Under the pieces are notes generated by a model, which worked only from the letters and a program-made list of their open reading frames with translations, was not told the origin of the DNA and searched no databases. A DNA stretch of 57,002 bases from Candidatus Sulfotelmatobacter sp. (GTDB taxonomy: Bacteria > Acidobacteriota > Terriglobia > Terriglobales > Acidobacteriaceae): the NCBI GenBank assembly GCA_030041415.1, contig JASHNX010000172.1:1-57002 (forward strand), given 5' to 3'. How positions within the stretch are numbered: position 1 is the first letter of the stretch; the number at the start of each line of letters is the position of its first letter. Both the position numbers and the translations under genes were made by a program. Below are positions 24,795 through 34,631 of the stretch, one piece after another.

Positions 24795-25853
24795 ATGACC
24801 TTTTCCGACCGCATCCTAGGAAAGAAAAACGTGAATGGCGGCCCACACATCGAATCGGTGTCGCCAGTGCTGGCGCTGGCCGGTGGCGAGGTGCGCATCT
24901 CCGGATCGGGATTGCGGCCGCAGCAATGGCAGTGCCCGCGCGTACAGTTTGGCGATATCGAAGGGGGCCTTGTCGTGAGCTCGGATTCGTTCCTCGTCGC
25001 TCGCGTGCCCCAGGGAGCGACTTCCGGAACGGTCATTGTCTCGGGCAATGGCCATGTCAGCAATGCTCAAAATGTCAAAGTTGCGGTTTCGATTGCTGAG
25101 AACCTCCATCCGGTGACAAATCCTGCAATCGATTCGCAAGGCAATATTTACGCGACATTTTCCGGATCTCGCGGACAAAAAGTTCCTGTCGCAATTTTCA
25201 AGATCGATACCAACTACACGATGAAACCGTTCGTCGTGGAGATGATGAACGCCACGGCGATCGCCTTCGATCGCGCAGGACAAATGTACGTGTCGTCGCG
25301 TCACGACGGAACCGTATATCGAATCGGACAAAATGGGAACATGACAACGTATGCCGGAGGGATGGGCATTGCCACCGGCATCGCCTTCGACCGCGACGAA
25401 AATCTCTACGTCGGCGACCGCAGCGGAACGATTTTTAAGATCGCCCGCGACCAACAGGTGTTCGTCTTCGCCACTCTGGAGCCGAGCGTTTCGGCGTACC
25501 ATCTCGCTTTTGGGCCGCAGGGCGATTTGTTTGTGACCGGCCCGACAACCTCAAGTTTCGATTCAATCTATCGCATCGATCCGCACGGCACGGTCAGCCG
25601 TTTCTATCGCGGACTGGGACGGCCGCAGGGTCTGGCCTTCGATGTAGCCGGAAACCTGTATCTGGCGGCGTCGTTGGCAGGGCGGCGTGGGATCGTAAAA
25701 ATCACACCCGAAGGAAAAGCAAGTCTGGAAGTAGCCGGGCAAGGGCTGGTCGGCCTGGCGTTTGCTCCGGGCCGCAGCGTAATTCTTGCAACCACGGATG
25801 CAGTGCATCATCTTTCTTGGAATCTTCCTGGGCTTCCGCTTCTGGCCGAATAA
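24795..25853 (+). CDS. NHL-repeat/IPT-domain beta-propeller protein
   Basis: The 352-residue product has an N-terminal IPT/TIG-like domain (residues 15-95; SVSPVLALAGGEVRISGSGL) followed by about six NHL-type repeats forming a propeller. The repeats recur as AIAFDRAGQMYVSSRHDG, GIAFDRDENLYVGDRSG and GLAFDVAGNLYLAASLAG. There is no signal peptide, so it is probably cytoplasmic. Propellers of this kind bind ligands or act as SMP-30/gluconolactonase-like enzymes, but no catalytic site can be assigned. Confidence 0.82.
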   Translation: MTFSDRILGKKNVNGGPHIESVSPVLALAGGEVRISGSGLRPQQWQCPRVQFGDIEGGLVVSSDSFLVARVPQGATSGTVIVSGNGHVSNAQNVKVAVSIAENLHPVTNPAIDSQGNIYATFSGSRGQKVPVAIFKIDTNYTMKPFVVEMMNATAIAFDRAGQMYVSSRHDGTVYRIGQNGNMTTYAGGMGIATGIAFDRDENLYVGDRSGTIFKIARDQQVFVFATLEPSVSAYHLAFGPQGDLFVTGPTTSSFDSIYRIDPHGTVSRFYRGLGRPQGLAFDVAGNLYLAASLAGRRGIVKITPEGKASLEVAGQGLVGLAFAPGRSVILATTDAVHHLSWNLPGLPLLAE

Positions 25854-25946
25854 TCCGAATTTTACAAATGCGATCTGTGGGTTGATGTGCTGGCAGTTAT
25901 CCGCTATCCGGTTTTTCATTTCCGATTTTCGTTTACACTTCTAGCC

Positions 25947-27191
25947 GTGAACGCCGAAATTATAGCGGTCGGTTCTGAGTTGCTGACGCCGTACCGCGCG
26001 GATACGAATTCTCTCTACCTTACCGAACAACTCAATCAGTTGGGGGTAGAAGTAATTTTCAAGAGTGTGGTCGGCGACGATCTGAAACAAATTGTCGCAG
26101 CTGCACAGCATGCCGTTTTTCGCTCGGACATTGTGGTGTTCAGTGGCGGGTTGGGCCCGACGGAAGACGATTTAACTCGCGAAGCTGTTGCCGAAGCGCT
26201 GGGAGCTACGTTGCATCGCGACGAGCAGGTGCTCGCCCGAATCGAACAGCGGTTCGCGGCACGCGGTTGGAAAATGTCAGCCAACAATGCAAAACAGGCG
26301 GACGTAATCGACGGGGCGACGGTTCTGCCAAATGCGAATGGGACTGCGCCGGGGCAATGGATTTGCGGCAGGTTCGACGATCGCGAACACGTAGTTATTT
26401 TGCTGCCGGGTCCTCCACACGAACTGAAAGGTTTGTTCGAGAGCGAGTGCCGCGAACGGCTGAGGGCAAAGCTGCCACCGGCATCCATTGCGACTCGCGT
26501 GCTGAAAGTCGCCATGCTCGGAGAATCGCTAGTTGATGCGCGGGTAGCCCCGATTTACAAGCGATACAGCAACGTTCAGACCACGATTCTCGCAGGGGCG
26601 GGCGAGATCCAGCTTCACTTCCGGGCCCGCGCTCAAACTATGGAGGCGGCGCAGGCTCGAGTCGATGAAGCGGCCGATGCCGTCGAAGAAGAACTCGACG
26701 ACGCCGTGTATTCGCGAAACGGAGAATCACTCGAACAGATCGTCGGCTATTGGCTGCAGATGCGGAATGCAACCGTGGCGGTTGCGGAATCCTGCACCGG
26801 AGGCCTACTCGCGGAACGCATCACTTCAATCGCCGGCAGCTCCCGCTATTTTGTCGGGGGGGCGGTCGTGTATTCGAACGCCATGAAAACCGAGTTGGCA
26901 GGAGTACCAGCAAACATGATCGAGCGCCACGGTGCGGTTAGCCGCGAAGTAGCAGCAGCGCTCGCCGAAGGCATTCGTTATCGTTCGGAGGCGACGCTTG
27001 GGATCGGCATTACTGGAGTGGCCGGTCCAGCCGGAGGATCGGCAGCCAAACCCGTGGGACTGGTCTTCCATGCCTTGGCGAGTGACAGCGGCACAGAAGT
27101 GATAGAACGCAATTTTCCTGGCGATCGCCAGCGCATTCGTCAGTTCGCAACTACGCTGGCGCTCGACATGGTGCGAAAGAAATTGATGTGA
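25947..27191 (+). CDS. cinA: CinA-family protein (competence/damage-inducible; NMN amidohydrolase domain)
   Basis: A 414-residue two-domain protein. The N-terminal MoCF-type domain begins NAEIIAVGSELLTPYRADTN and carries VVFSGGLGPTEDDLTREA. The C-terminal CinA domain carries VAVAESCTGGLLAERITSI and GITGVAGPAGGSAAKPVG, the site of nicotinamide-mononucleotide deamidation in homologues. The GTG at 25947 is chosen because CinA starts directly at this NAEII block. An upstream ATG at 25887 would add 20 residues with no family counterpart. Confidence 0.94.
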   Translation: MNAEIIAVGSELLTPYRADTNSLYLTEQLNQLGVEVIFKSVVGDDLKQIVAAAQHAVFRSDIVVFSGGLGPTEDDLTREAVAEALGATLHRDEQVLARIEQRFAARGWKMSANNAKQADVIDGATVLPNANGTAPGQWICGRFDDREHVVILLPGPPHELKGLFESECRERLRAKLPPASIATRVLKVAMLGESLVDARVAPIYKRYSNVQTTILAGAGEIQLHFRARAQTMEAAQARVDEAADAVEEELDDAVYSRNGESLEQIVGYWLQMRNATVAVAESCTGGLLAERITSIAGSSRYFVGGAVVYSNAMKTELAGVPANMIERHGAVSREVAAALAEGIRYRSEATLGIGITGVAGPAGGSAAKPVGLVFHALASDSGTEVIERNFPGDRQRIRQFATTLALDMVRKKLM

Positions 27192-27247
27192 CGTTGCGAA
27201 GCATTCGCGAAAGTTGAGAAGATTCCTTTCGGAGCTGAACAATTGGC

Positions 27248-27829
27248 ATGCGCCTTTTTGTGGCTATCGACCCCGAAGACGCCATTCGTGAGCGAATCGC
27301 ACGTTTTCTCGAGAGTATGAAAGTATCTGCGCCAGACGCACGATGGGTGCAGCCAGAATCTTTGCATGTCACTTTGAAATTTATTGGCGAGCGGCAGGAG
27401 GCCGAAGTCGAATCCATCAAAGCCGCGCTGGAAATGGTTCGGGCTTCGGCGTTCAACCTCGATTTCCGCGGCTGCGGATACTTCCCTACTACGCGATCGG
27501 CGCGGGTGTTTTGGATCGGAGTGGAATCTGAGGGAGGACTGGCGGCACTGGCCGCAGCAGTCGATGAGAGACTCGGGCATCTGGAAATCCCGAAGGAAGA
27601 GCACCCTTTCAATCCGCATCTCACGCTGGCGCGGAGCCCTGGCTCCCGGCCGCACGGGGATGGAGGCAAAACTGCAGGGCGCACCTTTCAACATCTGCAA
27701 CAAAAACTGGAAGGGCTACCAGCCCCTGAATTTGGCGTGATGAAGGCGCGCGAGTTCTTTCTTTATCGCAGCCAGCTTTCCCCGAGAGGCTCAAAATACA
27801 CAAAGCTCGCGACATTTGTGCTTCCGTGA
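27248..27829 (+). CDS. thpR: RNA 2',3'-cyclic phosphodiesterase (2H/LigT family)
   Basis: The 193-residue product starts MRLFVAIDPEDAIRERIARF and carries the two HxT/S-x motifs of the 2H superfamily: HVTLKFIG at about residues 41-48 and HLTLARSPG near 126-134. ThpR hydrolyses 2',3'-cyclic phosphate ends of RNA. It lies between cinA and plsY on the same strand, with a 56-nt gap from cinA and 16 nt to plsY. Confidence 0.93.
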   Translation: MRLFVAIDPEDAIRERIARFLESMKVSAPDARWVQPESLHVTLKFIGERQEAEVESIKAALEMVRASAFNLDFRGCGYFPTTRSARVFWIGVESEGGLAALAAAVDERLGHLEIPKEEHPFNPHLTLARSPGSRPHGDGGKTAGRTFQHLQQKLEGLPAPEFGVMKAREFFLYRSQLSPRGSKYTKLATFVLP

Positions 27830-27845
27830 GGTGCGAGCGATTTGA

Positions 27846-28460
27846 ATGTTGAGAATGGTCCTGATCGCCGCTATGAGCTACCTGCTTGGGTCGATTCCCT
27901 TCGGGTACCTATTGGTGCGCATTTTTCACGGCGAGGACGTCCGCGAAACCGGCAGCGGAAATATTGGGGCCACAAATGTGTCACGAAAATCTCCAGGCTT
28001 GGGAGCACTCACGCTTTTGCTAGACGCCTTAAAGGGAACTGCGGCAGTAATGTTGGCGGCTCATCTGAGCAGCCGAACAAACCCATTAAACATTTACCAG
28101 ATCATGGCACTGGCGGCGTTCTTTGCGGTTTTGGGCCACAGCTTCCCGGTATGGCTCAAGTTTCGGGGAGGCAAAGGAGTCGCTACCGGCCTTGGATCGT
28201 TTCTCATGATCACGCCGAAGGCTGTTCTCATAGCCATGGGAGTTTTTATTTTGGTCATTCTGCTATTTCGTTATGTGTCGCTGGGGTCAGTCGTCGCGGT
28301 GGGTCTGTTTCCTTTTTTTGCTCTTAAAGTATCCGATGGCGACTCTCGGACTCTGTTCCTTATCGCCGCCACTTCCCTGCTAATTATTGCTCGCCATCGT
28401 GAAAACATTCAGCGCTTGTATGCGGGGACCGAAAACCGTGTTGGAGTTAAGCGGACATGA
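27846..28460 (+). CDS. plsY: Glycerol-3-phosphate acyltransferase PlsY
   Basis: A 204-residue membrane enzyme that transfers acyl groups from acyl phosphate to glycerol-3-phosphate, the first step of phospholipid synthesis. The three PlsY loops are present: YLLGSIPFGYLLVRI plus TGSGNIGATNVSR, then GHSFPVWLKFRGGKGVATGLG, and the C-terminal LLIIARHRENIQRLYAGTEN. It overlaps gpsA by 4 nt, which supplies its substrate, so the pair forms a phospholipid-precursor operon. Confidence 0.96.
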   Translation: MLRMVLIAAMSYLLGSIPFGYLLVRIFHGEDVRETGSGNIGATNVSRKSPGLGALTLLLDALKGTAAVMLAAHLSSRTNPLNIYQIMALAAFFAVLGHSFPVWLKFRGGKGVATGLGSFLMITPKAVLIAMGVFILVILLFRYVSLGSVVAVGLFPFFALKVSDGDSRTLFLIAATSLLIIARHRENIQRLYAGTENRVGVKRT

Positions 28461-29470
28461 GCGAGATTGCGGTCATCGGCGCCGGCGCGTGGGGCACGGC
28501 CTTGTCGATTGTACTGGGGCGCAAGGGGATTCATCGTGTGCGCCTGTGGGTTTATGAAGAAGAACTCTGCGAACGTATCGTTAAACACCGAGAAAACGAT
28601 GTTTTTCTTCGCGGCCAGCTAATTCCCCCGTCGGTAGCTCCATCCAGCAATCTGGCAGAAACTGTCTCCGATGCAAGCATGGTCGTGAGCGTGATGCCTT
28701 CCCAGCACTGCCGCAGGCTTTTTGAGCAAATGCGGCCTCATCTACGGCATGAAACCGTCATTGTGAGCGCAACCAAAGGGTTGGAGGAACATTCGTTGTT
28801 ACGGATGACGCAAGTCATTGCACAAACGCTTGATTCAAGTCGCGGCAAACAGTTCCGCATCGGCGCTCTGAGCGGGCCCTCGTTCGCAATTGAGGTAGCG
28901 CGCGGAGATCCCACTGCCGTCACGATCGCTTCTGCAGACGCCGACCTTACACGCGAAGTTCAGCGCGAATTCAGCGATGCAAGCTTTCGCGTCTATACGA
29001 ACGACGATCCCGTCGGCGTGGAACTGGGCGGGGCATTGAAGAACACCATAGCAATTGCGGCGGGAGTTTGTTCCGGACTTGGCCTCGGGCATAACTCGGT
29101 TGCAGGGCTCATCACGCGAGGGCTAGCCGAGATGACGCGGCTGGTGCTGGCTTGCGGGGGAAAGGGCGAAACCATGGCCGGACTGGCCGGCCTTGGCGAT
29201 CTAGTTCTAACCTGCACTGGCAACCTCTCGCGCAATCGAACCGTTGGGGTCGAACTCGGGCGCGGACGCAAGCTCCCGGAAATTCTCGCCGGAATGCACG
29301 GAATGGTAGCCGAAGGTGTCTTCACCACAACAGCTGCCATGGAGTTGGCACGTGCCACGGGCGTCGAAATGCCGATCACGGCGCAGATGTTTGCCATCCT
29401 CCATGAAGGCAAAACTCCCCGCGAGGCTATTCACCAGTTGATGACGCGCAGCGGCAAGAGCGAGCGTTGA
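28457..29470 (+). CDS. gpsA: NAD(P)-dependent glycerol-3-phosphate dehydrogenase
   Basis: The 337-residue enzyme reduces dihydroxyacetone phosphate to sn-glycerol-3-phosphate. The N-terminal Rossmann motif is VIGAGAWGTALSIVL, and the catalytic region reads VELGGALKNTIAIAAGVCSG followed by GLGHNSVAGLITRGLAEMTR and GLAGLGDLVLTCTGNLSRNR. All are standard for GpsA. The ATG overlaps the plsY stop (ATGA), indicating coupled translation. Confidence 0.96.
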   Translation: MSEIAVIGAGAWGTALSIVLGRKGIHRVRLWVYEEELCERIVKHRENDVFLRGQLIPPSVAPSSNLAETVSDASMVVSVMPSQHCRRLFEQMRPHLRHETVIVSATKGLEEHSLLRMTQVIAQTLDSSRGKQFRIGALSGPSFAIEVARGDPTAVTIASADADLTREVQREFSDASFRVYTNDDPVGVELGGALKNTIAIAAGVCSGLGLGHNSVAGLITRGLAEMTRLVLACGGKGETMAGLAGLGDLVLTCTGNLSRNRTVGVELGRGRKLPEILAGMHGMVAEGVFTTTAAMELARATGVEMPITAQMFAILHEGKTPREAIHQLMTRSGKSER

Positions 29471-29613
29471 GCCAACAGACCCGCTGGATTCCGGTCCTTT
29501 GTTGTGAGACTTTTCCTGCCAAGAGGGTACCCGAAGTGCACTTGCGCTAGTACTTCGGTAACGACTTAAATCCGCTGTTTTCGTCTGCCGATGTTGTCGA
29601 CACATTAAAATTC

Positions 29614-29619
29614 TATAGA
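29614..29619 (+). promoter_or_regulatory. Candidate -10 box (TATAGA) for the HD-GYP gene
   Basis: TATAGA lies 5 nt before the GTG start at 29625. If used, it would give a leaderless message. There is no Shine-Dalgarno in front of the GTG. Confidence 0.45.
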
Positions 29620-29624
29620 TACCC

Positions 29625-31520
29625 GTGACCTCTGACGCTACTTCGATCTCTCGCCCCGTCGAGGCGAGCCAGGACAGCGCCTCGCCTTGGAGTGCTCCAA
29701 ATGCGCTCCGGGTACCTATTCTTTACGTAATTCTTGGCGTACTACTCGTGATCAGTATCGTCCCCATGTACTTCTACTCTGCGCAAGTGGAAGCGATTAA
29801 CCGCGACCGGCTGAAGACGAATGAAATGCTTCTGCAAAATACGGTCACCCGTTCCCTGGCTGATGACCTTTCCCAGCACGAGCGTTCCCTTCGCATGATG
29901 CTGGCGAATTTGTCGTCGGCAGTTCAGGTAGCGAGCGGCGGAGACATCGGCGACCAGAATATCGAAGCGCCGGAATTACGCGCGTTGCTCGAGAATTTTG
30001 TTTCTTCCTCCGACGACCTGGCATATGCAACACTTTTGAATTCGGACGCGAAGGGTATTTCTGCAGGGCGCATCGCGCCGGATGCTTTCTTGCAGCGCGA
30101 ACTGCAACATGCTTTTGACGCGGCGCGCGATGGGCGCGCCTACACCGGTCAGGCCCTTCAGGTTCAGGATGACAAGATGCAACGGACCGTGGTGCTGGTC
30201 AGCAACCCTGTCAGCTACGACGGTCGTGTTCTCGGCATGGTGGGCGTGGTCGTGGATCTGCAGTTCCTCATTCGGCGTCTGCACGAAGTCAGTGGCGGCG
30301 GTCTGATTCCGTATGTTGTGGATGCGCAAGGCCGTCTGGTGGCAGCGGGAACTCCTCAATATGTTACCGGCCAGGACATGAAGAATCTGGAAATCGTCCG
30401 CAACTTCGTGGATGAGGGCAACAAGGGGCAGTTAGCCGCGACGAAGGAATTCGCCGAGAAGGACGGTAGCAATAGCGTTCAGATGCTAGGCACGTACAGC
30501 CCAGTTACTGCCCTTGATTGGGCGGTGGTGGTGCAGAAGCCACGGCTGGAGGCTTATCGAGGAGTTTACGAAATGCAACGCACGGCCCGTTTGCTCGCTT
30601 TGCTGGCTGTGCTGGTAAGCATTTTCGTCAGTATTATCGCGGCGCGGAGGATTACGAATCCCCTGCAGGTTCTCACGCAATCGAGCCGCGCGCTGGCACG
30701 CGGAGATTTCTCTCAACGGGCGCAGTTGCGAAGCCGCACCGAAATCGGAGAACTGGCCGAGACCTTCAACACCATGTCGGAGGAACTCGAACACTTCGTC
30801 GAGGATTTGAAGCGTGCCGCGGAAGAGAATCGCGCATTGTTTTTGGGTTCCATCCAGATGCTGGCGGGCGCGGTTGACGAGAAGGACCCCTACACCCGCG
30901 GCCACTCCGACCGCGTCACCCGCTACTCCATGATGATCGCGAAGGAAATGAAGCTGGATGCGACCTTCATGGAGACGCTGCAGATTTCAGCGCAACTTCA
31001 CGATGTCGGCAAGATCGGCATTGAAGATCGCATTCTGAAGAAGCCCGGCGCTCTGACAGCCGAAGAATTTGAGGTAATGAAGACGCATACTACGAAGGGT
31101 GCCAACATACTGCGCCCGGTAACGCAGCTCGCCGAGATGCTGCCAGGAATTGAACTGCATCATGAGGCGCTCGACGGGCGAGGTTATCCGTACGGGCTCA
31201 AGGGGGATGAGATCCCGCTGCTGGCGCGAGTGATTGCCGTGGCCGACACGTTCGATGCGCTGACCACAAATCGTCCTTATCAAACCGCGCATACTCCGGA
31301 TGAGGCCTTCAAGATAATTCAGAATCTTGCCGGAAAACGGCTTGATCCAGCTCCGGTGGCGGCATTGCTCGCGGTCTACGCGCGTGGAGAGATTCGCATC
31401 CAGCGCTTTTCGATCAAAAGACCGGCGCCGCAGGAAGCCGTCGCTGAAACTCCAGCTGCAGCGTCCTCTAAAACTGTTGCCGTGCCCGAAGCTTCTAGCC
31501 TCGAACGAACTCCCGTATAG
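29625..31520 (+). CDS. Membrane HD-GYP phosphodiesterase with Cache sensor and HAMP
   Basis: The 631-residue receptor has a membrane helix at about residues 28-50, a periplasmic dCache-like sensor region (about 51-315), a second helix near 322-343, a HAMP domain (residues 345-395) and an HD-GYP domain at 412-590. The last contains HSDRVTRYSMMIAKEM, the HD pair in AQLHDVGKIGIEDRILKKPG, and HHEALDGRGYPYGLKGDEIP. HD-GYP enzymes hydrolyse cyclic di-GMP, and the motif is complete. The C-terminal 40 residues are Ala/Pro-rich. The start is a GTG. Confidence 0.9.
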   Translation: MTSDATSISRPVEASQDSASPWSAPNALRVPILYVILGVLLVISIVPMYFYSAQVEAINRDRLKTNEMLLQNTVTRSLADDLSQHERSLRMMLANLSSAVQVASGGDIGDQNIEAPELRALLENFVSSSDDLAYATLLNSDAKGISAGRIAPDAFLQRELQHAFDAARDGRAYTGQALQVQDDKMQRTVVLVSNPVSYDGRVLGMVGVVVDLQFLIRRLHEVSGGGLIPYVVDAQGRLVAAGTPQYVTGQDMKNLEIVRNFVDEGNKGQLAATKEFAEKDGSNSVQMLGTYSPVTALDWAVVVQKPRLEAYRGVYEMQRTARLLALLAVLVSIFVSIIAARRITNPLQVLTQSSRALARGDFSQRAQLRSRTEIGELAETFNTMSEELEHFVEDLKRAAEENRALFLGSIQMLAGAVDEKDPYTRGHSDRVTRYSMMIAKEMKLDATFMETLQISAQLHDVGKIGIEDRILKKPGALTAEEFEVMKTHTTKGANILRPVTQLAEMLPGIELHHEALDGRGYPYGLKGDEIPLLARVIAVADTFDALTTNRPYQTAHTPDEAFKIIQNLAGKRLDPAPVAALLAVYARGEIRIQRFSIKRPAPQEAVAETPAAASSKTVAVPEASSLERTPV

Positions 31521-31611
31521 CTCGGTTTGTCTGATCCTTCCGCAATTGATTAGTCATCCTGTGCCTGCTGTGCTGCTTTCCGGACTTTCCTGTGCCATCG
31601 GCCAGCACAGC

Positions 31612-31617
31612 TATAAT
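31612..31617 (+). promoter_or_regulatory. Candidate -10 box (TATAAT) for ftsY
   Basis: A perfect TATAAT ends 17 nt before the ftsY ATG. Transcription would start near 31624, leaving about 11 nt of leader without a clear ribosome-binding site. Confidence 0.5.
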
Positions 31618-31634
31618 CGCTTGTAGGCTTTCTC

Positions 31635-32591
31635 ATGATTCAAACTTTATTTGGCAGCCTGGAAGAAACAAACAAAACAGGCCTCTTCGAGCGCATGAAG
31701 CAGGCCGTTACACGCACTCGCGAAAACCTGGCTGAGCGCATCGAAGAAGTGGTCTCACTTGGGAAGGAAATTGACCGAAATACCCTCGACGATCTGGAAG
31801 CTACGCTCATTGGCGCCGACCTCGGCTCGACCACTACGCAGGAAGTTCTCGGCAAGCTTCGCGACAAAGCCGATCGCAAACAGATCAAAGACGTGCAGGA
31901 ACTGAAGCGCCTTCTGAAAGAAGAGTTGCTTTCCATTTTGAATGCCGCCAATACGCAGCCGGTGCGAAGGGTCGAAGGAACTCCGGAAGTGATTCTCGTA
32001 GTTGGCGTGAACGGAACGGGCAAGACGACGACAATCGGCAAGCTTTCGCAAGTGTTTCGCTCGCAGGGGAAAAATGTGTTGCTGTGTGCGGCCGATACGT
32101 TTCGAGCAGCGGCGATTGACCAACTGGAAATTTGGGGGCAGCGAACCGGCACCGAAGTGATTAAGACGAAGCCGGGTGGCGATCCAGCAGCTGTGCTGTT
32201 TGACGCGCTGCAATCCGCGACGGCACGGAGAACGGATTATGTCATTGTCGATACCGCCGGGCGTCTGCACACCAAGACGAGCCTCATGGCGGAACTGGAA
32301 AAAATGCGTCGCACCGCTCAGCGCATCGTTCCAGGAGCACCGCACGAAACACTTCTCGTGATGGACGCAACGACCGGGCAAAACGGCTTGCAGCAAGCAC
32401 GCCTGTTCACGCAGTCAGCAGGAGTGACCGGAATCGTCCTCACCAAGCTGGATGGGACTGCCAAAGGCGGAGTAGTGGTAGCTATCTCTCGTGAATTGGG
32501 ATTGCCGGTCCGGTATGTCGGGGTCGGCGAGAAGGCTGGAGATTTGCTGCCCTTCGATCCCAAGGAGTTTGTCGATTCTCTGTTTGAATAA
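31635..32591 (+). CDS. ftsY: Signal recognition particle receptor FtsY
   Basis: A 318-residue GTPase of the SRP receptor. It has a four-helix N domain (residues 20-105) and a G domain with P-loop [10 protein letters not shown] at 124-133, [14 protein letters not shown], the [13 protein letters not shown] switch region, [10 protein letters not shown], and the closing [14 protein letters not shown]. The acidic A domain of E. coli FtsY is absent, as in many other phyla. It works with Ffh (53904) and SRP RNA (19098-19200), both in this window. Confidence 0.96.
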   Translation: MIQTLFGSLEETNKTGLFERMKQAVTRTRENLAERIEEVVSLGKEIDRNTLDDLEATLIGADLGSTTTQEVLGKLRDKADRKQIKDVQELKRLLKEELLSILNAANTQPVRRVEGTPEVILVVGVNGTGKTTTIGKLSQVFRSQGKNVLLCAADTFRAAAIDQLEIWGQRTGTEVIKTKPGGDPAAVLFDALQSATARRTDYVIVDTAGRLHTKTSLMAELEKMRRTAQRIVPGAPHETLLVMDATTGQNGLQQARLFTQSAGVTGIVLTKLDGTAKGGVVVAISRELGLPVRYVGVGEKAGDLLPFDPKEFVDSLFE

Positions 32592-32682
32592 TCGATTGAG
32601 TCGCGGTGCGAGGCAAAGAGCGAACCATGCGTCGCGGCCCGGCCTCGCACATCTCCCGATGAAGTAACCAGTTCATCATTGA

Positions 32683-33849
32683 ATGAGACAGGATCACCCC
32701 TCCGACCAGCAATTTCTGCAACAGGCGCTCGATCTCGCGCGCCAAGGGATCGGACTCGCATCCCCGAATCCGTACGTCGGCGCAGTGATTACCGACAACA
32801 ATGGCAGCATCGTGGGAACGGGCACATACACGTACGATGGCAAAAGACATGCCGAAATTCTCGCGCTCGAACAAGCGGGAGATAAAGCTCGCGGGGGCAC
32901 GCTCTATATCAATCTGGAACCACATGCCCACCACGGTCGGACCCCTCCCTGCACGGACGCTCTAATTAGGGCTGGAATACGTAGGGTTGTTGCGTCCATG
33001 GCCGACCCAAATCCGCAGGTGCGTGGACGTGGCTTCGAACAACTTCGCGCTGCAGGGATTCAAGTAGACGTCGGAGGTTTACAAGCCGAAGCATGCAGGC
33101 TTAACGAGGCCTTCGCACGGTACATCCGGCACAAGGTTCCGTTCGTCACGTTGAAGTCGGCGCTGACCCTTGATGGAAAAATCGCACCGCCTCGTGCCTC
33201 GCAAGCGCAACAGGTACCCGGAACACGGCCAGGCAGATGGATTACAGGTGAAGCCGCGCGTGCGAATGTGCATCTTCAGCGGCACGAGAGCGATGCCATT
33301 CTCGTCGGCATTGGGACAATTCTGGCAGACGATCCTTTGCTCACCGACCGCAGTGGCAAACGGCGACGGCGCCCTTTGTTGCGTGTAATTCTCGATTCGC
33401 ATTTGCGCCTGCCGTTGCAATCACGCCTCGTGCGAAGTGTGGCCGATGACAAGCGGGGGCACGATGTTCTCGTATTTTGCTCCTCACCGAAGCGAGAAAA
33501 GAGAGATGAATTGGAGGCTCGCGGCATTCGCGTGGAAGAACTGCCGGCAAAGGAAGACGGCTGTATTGATATGCAGGCGCTCTTGCACCGCCTCGGAGAG
33601 CTGGAGATTATCAGCCTAATGATAGAGGGAGGGTCGGCTGTCAACGGGGGCGCGCTGGCCGCGGGCATTGTCGATAAGCTTTTCTTGTATTACGCACCGC
33701 AAATTATGGGCGGTACGAATTCGGTTCCCTTTGCCGTCGGCAGCTTCGGTGCGGTGGGGCAAGTGCTCCGAGTTCGCGATTGTCGCTTGCACCGGTTTGA
33801 AGATGACATCGCCATCGAAGCTTATCTGCGCGACCCTTACGAGGAATAA
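32683..33849 (+). CDS. ribD: Bifunctional riboflavin deaminase/reductase RibD (altered zinc ligand)
   Basis: The 388-residue protein combines an N-terminal cytidine-deaminase-like domain with a C-terminal pyrimidine reductase domain, catalysing the second and third steps of riboflavin synthesis. The deaminase domain has the active HAE at residues 56-58 and HGRTPPC with Cys at 90, but the block normally EPCSHHGRTPPC reads EPHAHHGRTPPC, so the first zinc Cys is His81 (codon at 32923). The reductase region shows VTLKSALTLDGKIA, WITGEAARANVHLQRHESDA and GIGTILADDPLLTDR. It starts 91 nt after ftsY and is followed by ribE. Confidence 0.93.
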   Translation: MRQDHPSDQQFLQQALDLARQGIGLASPNPYVGAVITDNNGSIVGTGTYTYDGKRHAEILALEQAGDKARGGTLYINLEPHAHHGRTPPCTDALIRAGIRRVVASMADPNPQVRGRGFEQLRAAGIQVDVGGLQAEACRLNEAFARYIRHKVPFVTLKSALTLDGKIAPPRASQAQQVPGTRPGRWITGEAARANVHLQRHESDAILVGIGTILADDPLLTDRSGKRRRRPLLRVILDSHLRLPLQSRLVRSVADDKRGHDVLVFCSSPKREKRDELEARGIRVEELPAKEDGCIDMQALLHRLGELEIISLMIEGGSAVNGGALAAGIVDKLFLYYAPQIMGGTNSVPFAVGSFGAVGQVLRVRDCRLHRFEDDIAIEAYLRDPYEE

Positions 33850-33965
33850 TCGGCAGTTTCAAAATTCCGTGAATTGCGATCCTCGATAGAAAAAGAGGGT
33901 TTATGCTGCCGCATCCTCCCGTGCAGTGGGTTTAAGATATCCCGTTGTCGAAGATGGAGATTTCC

Positions 33966-34610
33966 ATGTTTACCGGAATCATTGAAGAAGTTGGACGAAT
34001 TTCTAGCATCGAACAGCAGGCTGAGAATCGCCGTATCACGATTGCGGCGAAGAATACCTCCAAAGAACTCAAGACCGGCGACAGCGTTGCGGTCAGCGGT
34101 GTCTGCCTTACTGCGCTTGATATCAAACCCGGATCGTTCTGTGCCGATCTCGCACCCGAAACCTGGGTGCGTACTTCGTTTTCCCGGATTCGCGAAGGCG
34201 CGCTCGTCAACCTCGAGCTTCCCATGAAGGCGGACGGCCGTTTTGGCGGACACATCGTGCAAGGCCACGTCGATGGAGTCGGAAAATTCGTCGCGTTGGA
34301 GCGTATCGCCGATTCGGAGAATTTCCGGCTGCGAATCGAACTGCCTCCAGAAATCGAAAGATATACGGTTTATAAGGGATCGATTTCGATTGAAGGCATC
34401 AGCCTGACCGTTGCGGTTCTCGACGGAAAGAACTGCACCGTCGCTATCATTCCTCACACGGTTGAGATGACGAACCTCAACTCGCTGCGACGGGATGATC
34501 CGGTAAACCTGGAAGCGGATTTAATCGCGAAGTACGTCGAAAAAATGATGAAGGTCGACTCTACTGGAAGTTCACTTACCGTGGAAGAACTCGTGCGCCA
34601 GGGATTCTAG
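33966..34610 (+). CDS. ribE: Riboflavin synthase alpha chain
   Basis: A 214-residue protein made of two similar lumazine-binding barrels. It starts MFTGIIEEVGRI, and each repeat contains the family pattern GDSVAVSGVCLTALDI (first) and GSISIEGISLTVAVLDG (second). It converts two molecules of dimethylribityllumazine to riboflavin. The ATG at 33966 is chosen because all riboflavin synthases begin MFTGI, and GGAGA at 33956-33960 precedes it. A TAAGAT box at 33933 could drive it separately from ribD. No FMN riboswitch is visible upstream. Confidence 0.95.
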   Translation: MFTGIIEEVGRISSIEQQAENRRITIAAKNTSKELKTGDSVAVSGVCLTALDIKPGSFCADLAPETWVRTSFSRIREGALVNLELPMKADGRFGGHIVQGHVDGVGKFVALERIADSENFRLRIELPPEIERYTVYKGSISIEGISLTVAVLDGKNCTVAIIPHTVEMTNLNSLRRDDPVNLEADLIAKYVEKMMKVDSTGSSLTVEELVRQGF

Positions 34611-34631
34611 TTAGACTTACTCGGCCATCGA

